The notes: generated from the sequence alone by a model not told the origin. Shown: positions 42,527 through 50,807, numbered from the stretch's first letter. The stretch: 64,000 bases of DNA from CAJCJE01 sp035948315 (GCA_035948315.1 DASZJG010000014.1:23634-87633), one strand, 5' to 3'. A program made the numbers and translations.

Positions 42527-43212
42527 TCGGCACGCTCGTCGTCGACGACGACTACCGGGTCGCGGACATCCACGCCAGCGTGGTCGCCGCGCAGCCCGGT
42601 TTCACCGTGTGCGGCCGGGCGCACACCGCGGCGCAGGCCAGGGCGGAGATCGTCCGGCTGCGTCCCGACCTGGTCCTGCTGGACCTGTACCTGCCCGACG
42701 AGCACGGCCTCGACCTGGTCACCACGCTCGACCCGGAGCACCGACCGGACATCCTGGTCATCACCGCGGCCCGCGACGTCGCCACCGTGCGCAGGGCTAT
42801 GCAACTGGGCACGGTGAACTATCTGGTCAAGCCGTTCAGCCTGAGCCACCTGCGTGAGCGGCTGGTCGCCTACCAGGATCTGCACCAGCGGCTGCACGCG
42901 CTCGGCACGGTGACCGAGACCGACCAGGAAGCGGTGGACAGGCTCTACGCGCTGCGCTCGCCCCGGCCCACGCCCACAACGGCCGAGCTGCCCAAACGTC
43001 ACTCCGCGCCGACCATGAACCTGATCACCACCGTGGTCCGCGCCGCGCGGGAGGACATCTCCGCCGCGGAGGTCGCCGCCGAGGTCGGCATCAGCAGACC
43101 CACTGCTCAGCGCTATCTCACCTACCTGGCCGAGCAGGGCGTCGTCGAGCTGCGCCTGCGCTACGGCGGACCGGGCCGTCCGGAGCAGCGTTACCGGGCC
43201 GCAACCATCTGA
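42523..43212 (+). CDS. CitB/DcuR-type response regulator
   Basis: The 229-residue protein has a receiver domain with phospho-Asp54 (LVLLDLYLPD) and Lys in LVKPFSLSHL. The C-terminal winged HTH (EDISAAEVAAEVGISRPTAQ) is of the CitB class, distinct from OmpR and LuxR types. It is coupled to the kinase by an ATGA overlap. The likely target is the divergent ABC importer promoter at 40750-40924. Confidence 0.93.
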   Translation: MIGTLVVDDDYRVADIHASVVAAQPGFTVCGRAHTAAQARAEIVRLRPDLVLLDLYLPDEHGLDLVTTLDPEHRPDILVITAARDVATVRRAMQLGTVNYLVKPFSLSHLRERLVAYQDLHQRLHALGTVTETDQEAVDRLYALRSPRPTPTTAELPKRHSAPTMNLITTVVRAAREDISAAEVAAEVGISRPTAQRYLTYLAEQGVVELRLRYGGPGRPEQRYRAATI

Positions 43213-43245
43213 CCTGGCCGAAGAGGGCAGATCGGCCCGTAGTCG

Positions 43246-43259
43246 GTGACTTTGTGCCC
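43246..43259 (+). promoter_or_regulatory. DevR-box-like site before the PntA-like gene
   Basis: GTGACTTTGTGCCC resembles the DevR/DosR half-palindromic consensus (GGGACTTTNGNCCC style) at 11 of about 13 defined positions. It lies about 120 bases upstream of the PntA-like start. Assignment rests on its similarity to the other boxes in this island. Confidence 0.5.
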
Positions 43260-43380
43260 TGGGTGAGATTTCCCGCTCGGTGTTGAGTCGAAGTGTTCCG
43301 TTGCTGGCATCGACGTTCCGTACCCAGACCCCGTCGGTCCCTGGCCAGCCGTGACTTTCGACAGCGAGTGGCGGTACGCG

Positions 43381-44571
43381 ATGGCGACTGTGGTCGGGGT
43401 AGTGGCCGAAACGCGGCCGGGTGAACGGCGGACGGCCCTGGTGCCGGCTGCCGTCGCCCGCCTGGTGGCGTTCGACTTCCGGGTCCTGGTGGAGGCGGGC
43501 TGCGGTGCCGCGGCCGGCTTCACCGATGTCGAGTTCGCCAAGGCGGGTGCGGAGATCGTCGATGTCGGCGAGCTTTTCCGGCGCGCACAGGTGATCGCCT
43601 GCGTGACGGCGGTGCATCGGCTCGCGCCGGTGCGGCGCGATCAGGTCATGGTCGGGATGTTGCAGCCGTGGCGACATCCGGTGCTGATCGACCGGTGGCT
43701 GCGGCGTGGCGTGACCCTGGTGTGTCTGGACCGGGTGCCACCGGTGCCGGAGGCGGTCGGCCTCGATCCGACCACGGTGCAGGCCAGGATCACCGGCCGG
43801 CAGGCGGTGCTGCTCGCCGAAGCGCCCTTCGGCGGAGGTTTCCCGATGATGACCGCGACGGGCGAGGTGCGGCCGGTCCGGGCGTTGGTGCTCGGCGGCG
43901 GCGTGATCGGGTTGCAGGCGATGTCCACCGCCGGCCTGCTCGGCGCCGACGTCACCGGCTATACCGGCAGGCCGGGCGGCGCCGCGGCGATCATGGCGCG
44001 CGGGGCACGCGTGCTGCGCCTCGGCGCCTCGCTGGCAGACGAGTACGGCTTCCCGCGCGAGCTGACCAACCAGGAACGGCTGGCCCGACGGCATCTGCTG
44101 GATGTCCGGATCCGCGAGTTCGACGTGGTGATCACGGCCGCGGGCCGACCGGGCAGCAGGCCGCCCCGGCTGGTCAGCGCGGAGGCCATCGCCGGCATGC
44201 GACCCGGATCGGTGATCGTCGACGTGGCGGCGGGCCGGTACGGCGGCAATGTGGCCGGCAGCAGGCCGGGCGTCGCGATCACGGTACGGCCGGGGGTGCG
44301 GCTGATCGGCGCCCGGAACCTGCCCAGCCATGCTGCCGGTCTCGCGTCGGAGTACTACGCGGATGCCATGGTCATGGCCATCCGGCGACTGTGCCCGGAC
44401 GGCGAGCCAGTGGTCGACCTGGCCGACCCGCTGTGGTCCGCGATGGTCCTCGACCAGCCGGAGCCGGTCATTTCCGTGCCCCGCCCGCGAACCGAGGGAC
44501 TCCCGACCCGGGCCGGGACATTCGGTCCCCCTCAGCTGGTGTCCGACGGCCCGGTGGGCCTGGTCGACTGA
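43381..44571 (+). CDS. PntA/alanine dehydrogenase family protein (orphan)
   Basis: The 396-residue protein resembles the alpha-1 domain of proton-translocating transhydrogenase. Its N-terminal part has VVAETRPGERRTALVPAA, and the NAD domain has VLVLGGGVIGLQAMSTAGLLGA-like and DVVITAAGRPG segments, then GSVIVDVAAGRYGGN. The Lys and His that are catalytic in alanine dehydrogenase are absent (VTAVHRLAPVRRDQ, MLQPWRH), so that activity is unlikely. No pntA2/pntB membrane genes follow. ATG 43381 is preferred; GTG 43351 is possible. It heads the dormancy/stress island. Confidence 0.72.
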   Translation: MATVVGVVAETRPGERRTALVPAAVARLVAFDFRVLVEAGCGAAAGFTDVEFAKAGAEIVDVGELFRRAQVIACVTAVHRLAPVRRDQVMVGMLQPWRHPVLIDRWLRRGVTLVCLDRVPPVPEAVGLDPTTVQARITGRQAVLLAEAPFGGGFPMMTATGEVRPVRALVLGGGVIGLQAMSTAGLLGADVTGYTGRPGGAAAIMARGARVLRLGASLADEYGFPRELTNQERLARRHLLDVRIREFDVVITAAGRPGSRPPRLVSAEAIAGMRPGSVIVDVAAGRYGGNVAGSRPGVAITVRPGVRLIGARNLPSHAAGLASEYYADAMVMAIRRLCPDGEPVVDLADPLWSAMVLDQPEPVISVPRPRTEGLPTRAGTFGPPQLVSDGPVGLVD

Positions 44572-44614
44572 TCAGGATTCTGATGCTGAGAAACGATCTG
44601 GCAGGAGAGGCGTC

Positions 44615-44998
44615 ATGCACGTGATGATCACCGAAGCACTGTTCGGCGACGCCAAGGAGGTCGCCGACCTGCTGCGCACCGCGGGTTGCCAGGTCAGTCG
44701 TTGCCACGACCGGATGGGCATCTGCTGCGCGCTGGCGCCGGGCCGACAGTGTCCGCTGGACGACGGCGACCCGGTCAGTCTCGTGGTGGACGTGCGCGCA
44801 CCGCTGCCCGAGCTGACCGTGCGCGAGTACGGGGCCGTCTGCGCGGTGCGCGCGCGGATCCCGTTAGCTGTGGTGTCCACCGGCGAGGACGATCCGGTCG
44901 TGCCGGAGGGCCTGTCCCGCTGGGCCGCCGCGGTGACCCGGGCGGAGCTGCTGGACTTCTGCCGGACCGCGATGCGCCACGAAGTCGGTGTGTGGTGA
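44615..44998 (+). CDS. Small Cys-rich protein of unknown function
   Basis: I do not recognise this 127-residue protein. It has a cluster of cysteines, GCQVSRCHDRMGICCALAPG and RQCPL, in the first 50 residues and no signal peptide or membrane segment. The middle is a beta-strand-rich stretch (PVSLVVDVRAPLPELTVREYG). GGAGAGG lies close before the ATG. It stands between the PntA-like gene and a universal stress protein, so it belongs to the stress island. Metal or redox sensing is a guess from the cysteines. Confidence 0.72.
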   Translation: MHVMITEALFGDAKEVADLLRTAGCQVSRCHDRMGICCALAPGRQCPLDDGDPVSLVVDVRAPLPELTVREYGAVCAVRARIPLAVVSTGEDDPVVPEGLSRWAAAVTRAELLDFCRTAMRHEVGVW

Positions 44999-45030
44999 GC
45001 CCACTGTCCGAACTGGACGGAGTGCGCGCC

Positions 45031-45507
45031 ATGAGCGAGCACCCGACGAAACCGATCGTCGTCGGCATCGACGGCAGCCCGTACGGCCGCGCCGCGCTGC
45101 GCTGGGCGTTGGACGAGGGGGCCCGGCGCGACTGCGCGGTGCATGCCGTGACGATCGCGCACCCCGCGCCGATCACGACCGCGGGTCGGCCGTCGAGCGC
45201 GGGCCTCGGGGTGGCGCTGCCGACCTACGCGCCCGACCAGAAGTACCTGCGGCGACTGGAGCAGACCGTCAGCGACGTGCTGGGCCAGCATGATGACCCC
45301 CGCCTGACCGCGGAGCTGCTGCAGGGCAGTCCGCCGGAGTCGCTGTGCGCGGCCAGCAACGACGCGCAGCTGCTGGTGCTGGGCAGCCACGGTCACGGCA
45401 AGGTGTTCGACGCGGTGGTCGGCTCGGTCGCGCAGTACTGCCTGCGGCACGCGTTCTGCCCGGTCGTGATCATCCCAGGTCAACTGGTCGAGCCGGCGAA
45501 CTTGTGA
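45031..45507 (+). CDS. Universal stress protein
   Basis: The 158-residue single UspA domain begins PIVVGIDGSPYGRAALRWAL and ends with the ATP-binding loop LLVLGSHGHGKVFDAVVGSVAQ, matching G2xG9xGS. Single-domain, ATP-binding Usp proteins are common in DosR-type regulons. ATG 45031 follows GGACGGAG; an alternative GTG at 44995 would overlap the previous gene. Confidence 0.93.
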   Translation: MSEHPTKPIVVGIDGSPYGRAALRWALDEGARRDCAVHAVTIAHPAPITTAGRPSSAGLGVALPTYAPDQKYLRRLEQTVSDVLGQHDDPRLTAELLQGSPPESLCAASNDAQLLVLGSHGHGKVFDAVVGSVAQYCLRHAFCPVVIIPGQLVEPANL

Positions 45508-45539
45508 CCTTGGTCCCTTCCCCGAGTGACTTTCGCGGT
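45504..45539 (+). promoter_or_regulatory. Tandem DevR-box-like sites before devR
   Basis: GTGACCTTGGTCCC (45504-45517) is a strong match to the DevR consensus and overlaps the Usp stop codon. A weaker GTGACTTTCGCGGT (45526-45539) starts 22 bases later, two helical turns away as in tandem DevR sites. The pair is 63 bases before devR, pointing to autoregulation. Confidence 0.68.
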
Positions 45540-45601
45540 GCCGCGGCTCGGCCGGCCGATCTACCCTGGGCGCGGGTACGTATCGGCCGAAGGGGGCACT
45601 C

Positions 45602-46249
45602 GTGCTGACGGTGTTTCTGGTGGACGACCACGAGGTGGTTCGGCGCGGCGTCGTCGAACTGATCGAGGTCGAGCAGGACCTGACCGTGATCGGTGAGGCA
45701 GCGTCCGCTTCCGAAGCGCTGGCCAGGGTGCCCGCGTTGCGGCCGGACGTCGCCGTACTGGACATGCGCCTGCCCGACGGCAACGGTGTCGAACTCTGCC
45801 GCGACCTGCGGTCGAAGATGCCCGAACTGAACTGTCTGATGCTGACCTCCTACACGGACGAACAGGCCATGATCGACGCGATCCTGGCCGGCGCGGGCGG
45901 CTACGTGATCAAGGACATCAAGGGCATGGAGCTGGTCGAGGCGATCAGGACGGTCGGCGCCGGAAAGTCCTTGTTGGACAATCGCGCGGCTGCCGCGCTG
46001 ATGAACAGGTTGCGGGCCAGTGTGGAGAAACCCGGGCCGCTGGCCGGTCTGAGCGAACAGGAACGGTCGCTGCTGGATCTGCTCGGCGAGGGCCTGACCA
46101 ATCGGCAGATCGCGGAGCGGATGTTCCTGGCCGAGAAGACCGTGAAGAACTACGTGTCCCGGCTGCTGGCCAAGCTGGGGATGGAACGGCGCACGCAAGC
46201 GGCGGTGCTCGCCGCCGAACTGCGCGACAGGGCCCAGCGGCCGAACTGA
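45602..46249 (+). CDS. devR: DevR/DosR-type response regulator
   Basis: The 215-residue NarL/LuxR-class regulator is very close to mycobacterial DevR (DosR): VFLVDDHEVVRRGVVELI at the start, phospho-Asp54 in VAVLDMRLPDGNGVELC, GGYVIKDIKGMELVEAI, GKSLLDNRAAAALMN and the LuxR helix-turn-helix GLTNRQIAERMFLAEKTVKN. It controls hypoxia and dormancy genes in mycobacteria. GTG start. It follows tandem candidate boxes, and its kinase partner DevS is encoded 1.2 kb downstream. Confidence 0.95.
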   Translation: MLTVFLVDDHEVVRRGVVELIEVEQDLTVIGEAASASEALARVPALRPDVAVLDMRLPDGNGVELCRDLRSKMPELNCLMLTSYTDEQAMIDAILAGAGGYVIKDIKGMELVEAIRTVGAGKSLLDNRAAAALMNRLRASVEKPGPLAGLSEQERSLLDLLGEGLTNRQIAERMFLAEKTVKNYVSRLLAKLGMERRTQAAVLAAELRDRAQRPN

Positions 46250-46294
46250 TCGGGTCGGTTGTCGCATGTGGACACAGACCCGTCAGCGCGACTC

Positions 46295-47287
46295 TCACGC
46301 CAGCCCCAGGACCCCGTCGTCGACCACCTCGGTGAGCGGGCGACGTGGCGTCGGCGGCATCAGCGAGCCGTAGCCCAGCCGCAGTACCACCTGCGGCCAC
46401 AGGCCACCGCCGACCAGCCCGCGCAGTTGCCGGCGCACGCCCGGCACCTCGACCACCTGTGAGATGAACGAGGCGGACAGGCCATCCGCGGTCGCGGTCA
46501 GCAGTACCCGCTGCATCGCCTGGCCGGCATGCAGTTGGGCCAGTGGCAGGTCGTGGAACGAGCCGACGGCGACGATCAGCGGGTTCGGCTCGAAGTCCTT
46601 GCCGGGCACCCGGGTTCGGGCGGTTCCGCCGCTGAAGTCGCGCAGCACCCATTCGTCCTGCGGTTCCGGCGCCGGTCCGCTGCTGCGCGCCGGCACGCCG
46701 ACCGGTTCGCGCTCGCCCCGTCCCGTCCACGCCGCCCACTCCGCCCGAAAGGCCGAATCCCGCTGCTGGATCGTGTGTGCCTGCGCGACCATCGACCGCA
46801 GCAGCGGCAACTGCGCCGGACCCAGCCGGGCCAGCCACGCCTGCTCGGTCTTGGCCGCCCGGCGCAGGCTGTTGATCACCCGGGGCGGCACCGGCACGGA
46901 CGTGAACGGCCTGCGATTGGTGCGCCTGCGCGGAATCGCGGCGAGCAGCGTGAGTTCCTCCGGGGTCACCGGGCGCCTTCCCTGCGGCCGAACCGTGGCG
47001 AGCAGGGTCGGCCGGTGCGGATCCGGCAGCAGCCGGATCACCGGGTGGATCCCGAGACCAGTGATGGCAAGGCGCAGGTTCATCAGCGCGGCGCCGCAGG
47101 CGAGCCGCAGTTCGCGGCCGTCCGGGTCCGCGGCCGGCAGCGTATGGCCCTCGTCCGCGTGGAGTTCGATCGCCGTCGGAGTGCAGCGGAAGCGCCACGG
47201 CTGGCTGTTGTGCAGCGACGGAGCGGTGATGGCCGCGGCCAACACCGCGCCTACCTGGTCGCGGTTCAGAGTGCCGACCGCTGTCAT
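46295..47287 (-). CDS. Acg-type nitroreductase-fold protein
   Basis: This 330-residue protein resembles the Acg (Rv2032) family, which are DosR-regulated nitroreductase-fold proteins with a flavin site covered by a lid. Features are AAAITAPSLHNSQPWRFRC near the N-terminus, a PRRRTNRRPFTS segment and the C-terminal QVVLRLGYG. It is divergent from devS, and the gap holds several DevR-box-like sites. Enzyme activity is uncertain, since Acg proteins are reported to sequester FMN. Confidence 0.87.
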   Translation of the reverse strand: MTAVGTLNRDQVGAVLAAAITAPSLHNSQPWRFRCTPTAIELHADEGHTLPAADPDGRELRLACGAALMNLRLAITGLGIHPVIRLLPDPHRPTLLATVRPQGRRPVTPEELTLLAAIPRRRTNRRPFTSVPVPPRVINSLRRAAKTEQAWLARLGPAQLPLLRSMVAQAHTIQQRDSAFRAEWAAWTGRGEREPVGVPARSSGPAPEPQDEWVLRDFSGGTARTRVPGKDFEPNPLIVAVGSFHDLPLAQLHAGQAMQRVLLTATADGLSASFISQVVEVPGVRRQLRGLVGGGLWPQVVLRLGYGSLMPPTPRRPLTEVVDDGVLGLA

Positions 47288-47360
47288 GATCGTTCCTTCC
47301 GCTGCTGGCTTTCTCGGGCTTCACCGTCCCGCTTCGGTGCCCGTCGAACGCAGAGGCGAA

Positions 47361-47435
47361 GGACCTCTGGTTGCGGGCCAAGGTCACCAGCGGCCTACGA
47401 CCTTTCGGCCTGGTCGGGCGGAGATCCTTGTGCCA
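47361..47435. promoter_or_regulatory. Cluster of DevR-box-like sites in the nitroreductase/devS gap
   Basis: Minus-strand GTGACCTTGGCCCG (47374-47387) is the best match, 12 of 14 with the site before devR. GGACCTCTGGTTGC (47361-47374), ACGACCTTTCGGCC (47397-47410) and AGATCCTTGTGCCA (47422-47435) are weaker copies. They fill the 157-base gap and could serve both genes. Confidence 0.58.
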
Positions 47436-47444
47436 GAGTGAATT

Positions 47445-49196
47445 GTGCCCAACCCGGCTGATGCCCACCGCCACGAACGAGGGTCCTGGCAAGGCGACCT
47501 TCCTCGGGTTGGCGGCGTCGTCGCCCAGGCCAGGCTGCACAATCTGCTGAGCGAGGTGCAGGAGCGCATCGAGGACATCGTGGGCACCACGCGGATCCGG
47601 ATGAGCGGCTTGGTCAACGCCGTGCTCGCGGTGTCCTCCGGCCTTGAACTGGACACGACGCTGCGCCGGATCGTGCAGGCCGCCATCGATCTCGTCGACG
47701 CCCGCTACGGCGCGGTCGGTGTGCTCGGCGAGGAGGGCGGACTGGCCGAGTTCGTCTACGTGGGCATCGACGACGCGACCAGGGAACGGATCGGACCGCT
47801 GCCGACCGGCGGGGGAGTGCTCGGCGTGGTCATCGAGGACGCCAAACCGCTGCGGCTGGACGAAATCTCGAACCACCCCGCGTCGGCCGGCTTCCCGCCC
47901 AACCATCCGCCGATGCACACGTTCCTCGGGGTGCCCATCCGGACCAGGGGTCGGGTGTACGGCCGGCTCTACCTGACCGAGAAGAACGACGGCGAAGGCT
48001 TCACCGAGGACGACGAGGTGGTGGTCCAGGCGCTGGCCGGCGCGGCCGGTATCGCGGTGGACAACGCCCGGCTCTATGAGGAGGCGCGGCGCCGGGAGCG
48101 CTGGCTGGCCGCGTCCAGCGAGGTCACCAGCGAACTGCTCGGCGGCACCGATCCGGCCGATGTGCTGCGGCTGATCGCCACCCGCGCGCAGGAACTCGTC
48201 GGTGCCGACTACACCGTCATCGTGCTGCCCGAGCGCCCCGACACGGCCGAGGCGGACGTCACCACGCTGCGGATCGCGGTGTCGGCGGGTGTGGCCTCGG
48301 ACGTGCTGACCGGCAGGGAGATCCCGGTCGCCGGTTCCACCTGCGGCGCCGTGTTCACCGACCACGTGCCGCGCAGCGTGCCCAACCTGGCCTTCGACAT
48401 CACGGCCGACCTCGGTGTCGAGTTCGGCCCCGCGCTGGCGCTGCCGCTGGAGGCGGGGGAGAACGTGTCCGGTGTGCTGCTGGCGGTACGAAGACCGACC
48501 TCGCCCGCGTTCGACGAACGGGAACTGCAGGTGGTGGCCTCGTTCGCCGACCAGGCCGCGCTGGCCCTGCAAAGCGCCGAGAGCCAGGCCGCGCGGCGCG
48601 AACTGGACGTGCTGGCCGACCGCGATCGGATCGCCCGCGACCTGCACGACCAGGTCATCCAACGACTCTTCGCGATCGGCCTCGCCATGCAGGGCACCCA
48701 CCGGCTGACCAGGCCCTCGGCCGCGTCGGCCCGCCTGACCGAGCACATCGACCAACTGCACGAGGTCATCCAGGACATCCGGACCGCCATCTTCGACCTA
48801 CAGGCCGAGCCACCCGAGGCACCGCGACTGCGCAGCCTGCTGCACGAGATCGTCACCGAGATCACCGACGACTCACCGGCCCGCACCACCATCCGGATGT
48901 CCGGCCCGCTCGACGTGGTGCCGCCCGGCCTCGCCGAACACGCGCAGGCGGTGGTCCGGGAAGCCGTCAGCAACGCGATCCGGCACGCGGCCGCGAGCGA
49001 GCTGACGGTCACCGTGTCGGTCGACGACGACCTGGTCATCGACGTCACCGACAACGGCATCGGCATCCCGGAGACGGTCGCGCGGAGCGGTCTGCACAAC
49101 CTGCGGCAGCGCGCCGAGGACGCAGGCGGTCAGTTCCGGACCGAGAGGGGGCCGACCGGTGGCACCCGGTTGGTGTGGAGCGCACCCCTGCCTTGA
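47445..49196 (+). CDS. devS: DevS/DosT-type heme-GAF sensor histidine kinase
   Basis: The 583-residue kinase has two GAF domains and a HisKA_3 core. GAF-A contains GFPPNHPPMHTFLGVP, with His154 in the place of the proximal heme ligand of mycobacterial DevS and DosT. GAF-B follows (about 235-385). The phospho-acceptor is His401 in RDLHDQVIQRLFAIGLAMQG, and the ATPase domain has EAVSNAIRHAAASE and DVTDNGIGIP. Sensing of oxygen, NO or CO through heme is inferred from homology. GTG start. Its 3' end overlaps the convergent Usp gene by 67 bases. Confidence 0.93.
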   Translation: MPNPADAHRHERGSWQGDLPRVGGVVAQARLHNLLSEVQERIEDIVGTTRIRMSGLVNAVLAVSSGLELDTTLRRIVQAAIDLVDARYGAVGVLGEEGGLAEFVYVGIDDATRERIGPLPTGGGVLGVVIEDAKPLRLDEISNHPASAGFPPNHPPMHTFLGVPIRTRGRVYGRLYLTEKNDGEGFTEDDEVVVQALAGAAGIAVDNARLYEEARRRERWLAASSEVTSELLGGTDPADVLRLIATRAQELVGADYTVIVLPERPDTAEADVTTLRIAVSAGVASDVLTGREIPVAGSTCGAVFTDHVPRSVPNLAFDITADLGVEFGPALALPLEAGENVSGVLLAVRRPTSPAFDERELQVVASFADQAALALQSAESQAARRELDVLADRDRIARDLHDQVIQRLFAIGLAMQGTHRLTRPSAASARLTEHIDQLHEVIQDIRTAIFDLQAEPPEAPRLRSLLHEIVTEITDDSPARTTIRMSGPLDVVPPGLAEHAQAVVREAVSNAIRHAAASELTVTVSVDDDLVIDVTDNGIGIPETVARSGLHNLRQRAEDAGGQFRTERGPTGGTRLVWSAPLP

Positions 49197-50104
49197 TCTT
49201 TCAGCTCTGATCTGTCAGCGGGCGAACCGGCCTTCTCCCGGGGCTCGATCCGGTGCCGGGACCGCTCGTGGCCCCGGGCCAGCAGCACCGGGCTCACCGC
49301 GTGGTGCAGCGCGAGTCGGGTGACCGCGTCCAACCGCCGGCCGACGCCCAGCACCAGCACGTCCGCGTCGTCGATCCGGCTCACCGTCTCGTGCGGGCTG
49401 CTCCACACGATCTCGGTCGTGGTGCGGACGGTCGGCGCGAGCCGGTGCGCGATGGCCTCCGCGTTGTGCAACGTCGCCAGGTGCTCGTCGACCGGCGCGC
49501 TCAGCGGATGCGGGCCGACCAGCGGCGTGGCGAGCAGGATGCGCAGCGGCACCCGGCGCAGCATGGCCAGCCGTGCGCCGCTGGCCAGCGCGTCCTGGTC
49601 GTTGTCGGTGCCGATCAGCACAGTGATCCGGTGGTGCGCGCCGCGTACGGCCGCCGGTCGTCCGCCGACGACCATGACGTCGCAGGCCGCGTTCGCCGCG
49701 ACCGGGGCGACCGCCGCACCGATGCCGATGCCGTGGTGGTCGTCGCCGCGACAGCCGAGCACGACCAGATCGGCGGCGCTGCTCGCGGCCAGCAGTTCGG
49801 CCGCCGGGTGGACCCCGACCTGGACCATGACCGGCAGCAGCGGAAAGCCGCGCAGGATTCGGCCGAAGCGGTCATCGTCGGCGGCCGCGGAGGGCACCGG
49901 CGGCTTGTGCACCTCCAACTCGGCACCCGCCAACCACGCGTGCTCGGCCGCCCATCTCAGGGCGATTTGGCCCCAGTGCGAGGAATCCGCACCGACCACG
50001 ACGCGGCCCGCCCGCGCGGGCACCGTTTCCTTTCTCGGACTGACCAGGCCGGCCTGGGTCCCCGACATCGGCACTGCGGTGGATTCTGCGCTCGACACGA
50101 TCAT
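49130..50104 (-). CDS. Tandem universal stress protein
   Basis: The protein has 324 residues with two UspA-like domains: the first begins RVVVGADSSHWGQIALRWAA and includes LVVLGCRGDDHHGIGIGAAV, the second begins ITVLIGTDNDQDAL and includes VLVLGVGRRLDAVTRLALHH. The glycine loops are less regular than in the single-domain Usp of this island. The last 50 residues, rich in R, E and K, are encoded antisense to the end of devS and are probably not conserved. The ATG at 50104 has GGGAG nine bases upstream. Confidence 0.86.
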   Translation of the reverse strand: MIVSSAESTAVPMSGTQAGLVSPRKETVPARAGRVVVGADSSHWGQIALRWAAEHAWLAGAELEVHKPPVPSAAADDDRFGRILRGFPLLPVMVQVGVHPAAELLAASSAADLVVLGCRGDDHHGIGIGAAVAPVAANAACDVMVVGGRPAAVRGAHHRITVLIGTDNDQDALASGARLAMLRRVPLRILLATPLVGPHPLSAPVDEHLATLHNAEAIAHRLAPTVRTTTEIVWSSPHETVSRIDDADVLVLGVGRRLDAVTRLALHHAVSPVLLARGHERSRHRIEPREKAGSPADRSELKDQGRGALHTNRVPPVGPLSVRN

Positions 50105-50137
50105 TGCGAAAGCTCCCGACGTCACCCCCTGACTGAT

Positions 50138-50151
50138 GACTCCAGAGTCCC
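50138..50151 (-). promoter_or_regulatory. DevR-box-like site before the tandem Usp gene
   Basis: On the minus strand GGGACTCTGGAGTC is a near-palindromic match to the DevR consensus GGGACTNNNGTCC-type core. It lies 34 bases upstream of the Usp start, within promoter distance. Confidence 0.58.
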
Positions 50152-50181
50152 CCGAGTACCCAGGTCGCTGGACGGCCCTGG

Positions 50182-50352
50182 TCAACCGACCGCCTCGTCC
50201 TGCTCTGTCGCGGGCCACACGCCCTTCGCCCGCAACCGGTCGATCATGGCGCCGACCTGGTCGTCGGTCAGCAGTCCCTGAAGCTGTGCCTGGCGGATGC
50301 CGCGCACCACGTGTTCGTAGGCCAGTGGGACCTCCGGCTCGGAACCGGACAT
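50182..50352 (-). CDS. Small protein, 56 residues
   Basis: This short gene reads MSGSEPEVPLAYEHVV... and ends TEQDEAVG. The centre, GLLTDDQVGAMIDRLRAKGV, forms a hydrophilic helix pair like short SHOCT-style or coupling peptides. GAGGTGG lies four bases before the ATG. It is read in the same direction as the Usp gene downstream and the 103-residue gene upstream, so the three probably form one transcript. No function can be assigned. Confidence 0.7.
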   Translation of the reverse strand: MSGSEPEVPLAYEHVVRGIRQAQLQGLLTDDQVGAMIDRLRAKGVWPATEQDEAVG

Positions 50353-50373
50353 GGGGCCACCTCGGATCGATGT

Positions 50374-50685
50374 CTATTGTGGACGGTCCAGGATCGCGAG
50401 CACCGACTTGACCAGCTGTTCGGGCCGCGTCCACCGGTCGCCCAGGTAGTCGAAGTAGGCGGCCGGCACGTTCGGGCCCGCGGCCCAGTGATCGACGTCG
50501 AAGACCAGCACGGCCGAGCCCTTGCCGGCCGCCCGCCCGTCGAGGAGGAAGGCCACCAGGACGACCATCTCCGGCCTGCGCGGCTCGTGCAGGCGGATCG
50601 TCATGACGCCTGCCTCGCGGAGCCGCTCGACCGCGTCGGCGACCGGTGGTGCGATCGAATCGTCCATAACGGACTGGTGTGACAC
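50374..50685 (-). CDS. Unknown small protein, 103 residues
   Basis: I do not recognise this protein. It is soluble with a helix-strand-helix look: DAVERLREAGVMTIRLHEPRRPEMVVLVAF, then an aromatic segment (HWAAGPNVPAAYFDYLGDRW), then a C-terminal helix. GTG 50685 or ATG 50667 may be the start. DevR-box-like sites lie 72-106 bases upstream, and it heads the transcript containing the 56-residue protein and the Usp gene. Confidence 0.65.
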   Translation of the reverse strand: MSHQSVMDDSIAPPVADAVERLREAGVMTIRLHEPRRPEMVVLVAFLLDGRAAGKGSAVLVFDVDHWAAGPNVPAAYFDYLGDRWTRPEQLVKSVLAILDRPQ

Positions 50686-50756
50686 GGTTCCCGCCCCTTC
50701 CGCCTCGGCGCGTGGATGCGCTGACCACCCTCGCGTGCCGGGCCGCCAGCAGAAAG

Positions 50757-50791
50757 AGGCTTCGGTCCTCTGGCGCGGGGACCTTGTGCGG
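50757..50791. promoter_or_regulatory. Paired DevR-box-like sites before the 103-residue gene
   Basis: Plus-strand GGGACCTTGTGCGG (50778-50791) and minus-strand GAGGACCGAAGCCT (50757-50770) have centres 21 bases apart. They lie in the 122-base gap upstream of the minus-strand gene beginning at 50685. The spacing resembles other DevR site pairs in the island. Confidence 0.55.
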
Positions 50792-50807
50792 TAGAGGCGG
50801 TTCGCGC

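Noticed and set aside
41776..44331. Long minus-strand open frame opposite the CitA/CitB and PntA-like genes
   Set aside because: It crosses three genuine genes and an intergenic promoter region, with no recognisable protein features.
43381..44571. Alanine dehydrogenase as the identity of the PntA-like protein
   Set aside because: The catalytic Lys and His positions of alanine dehydrogenase are not present in the expected segments.
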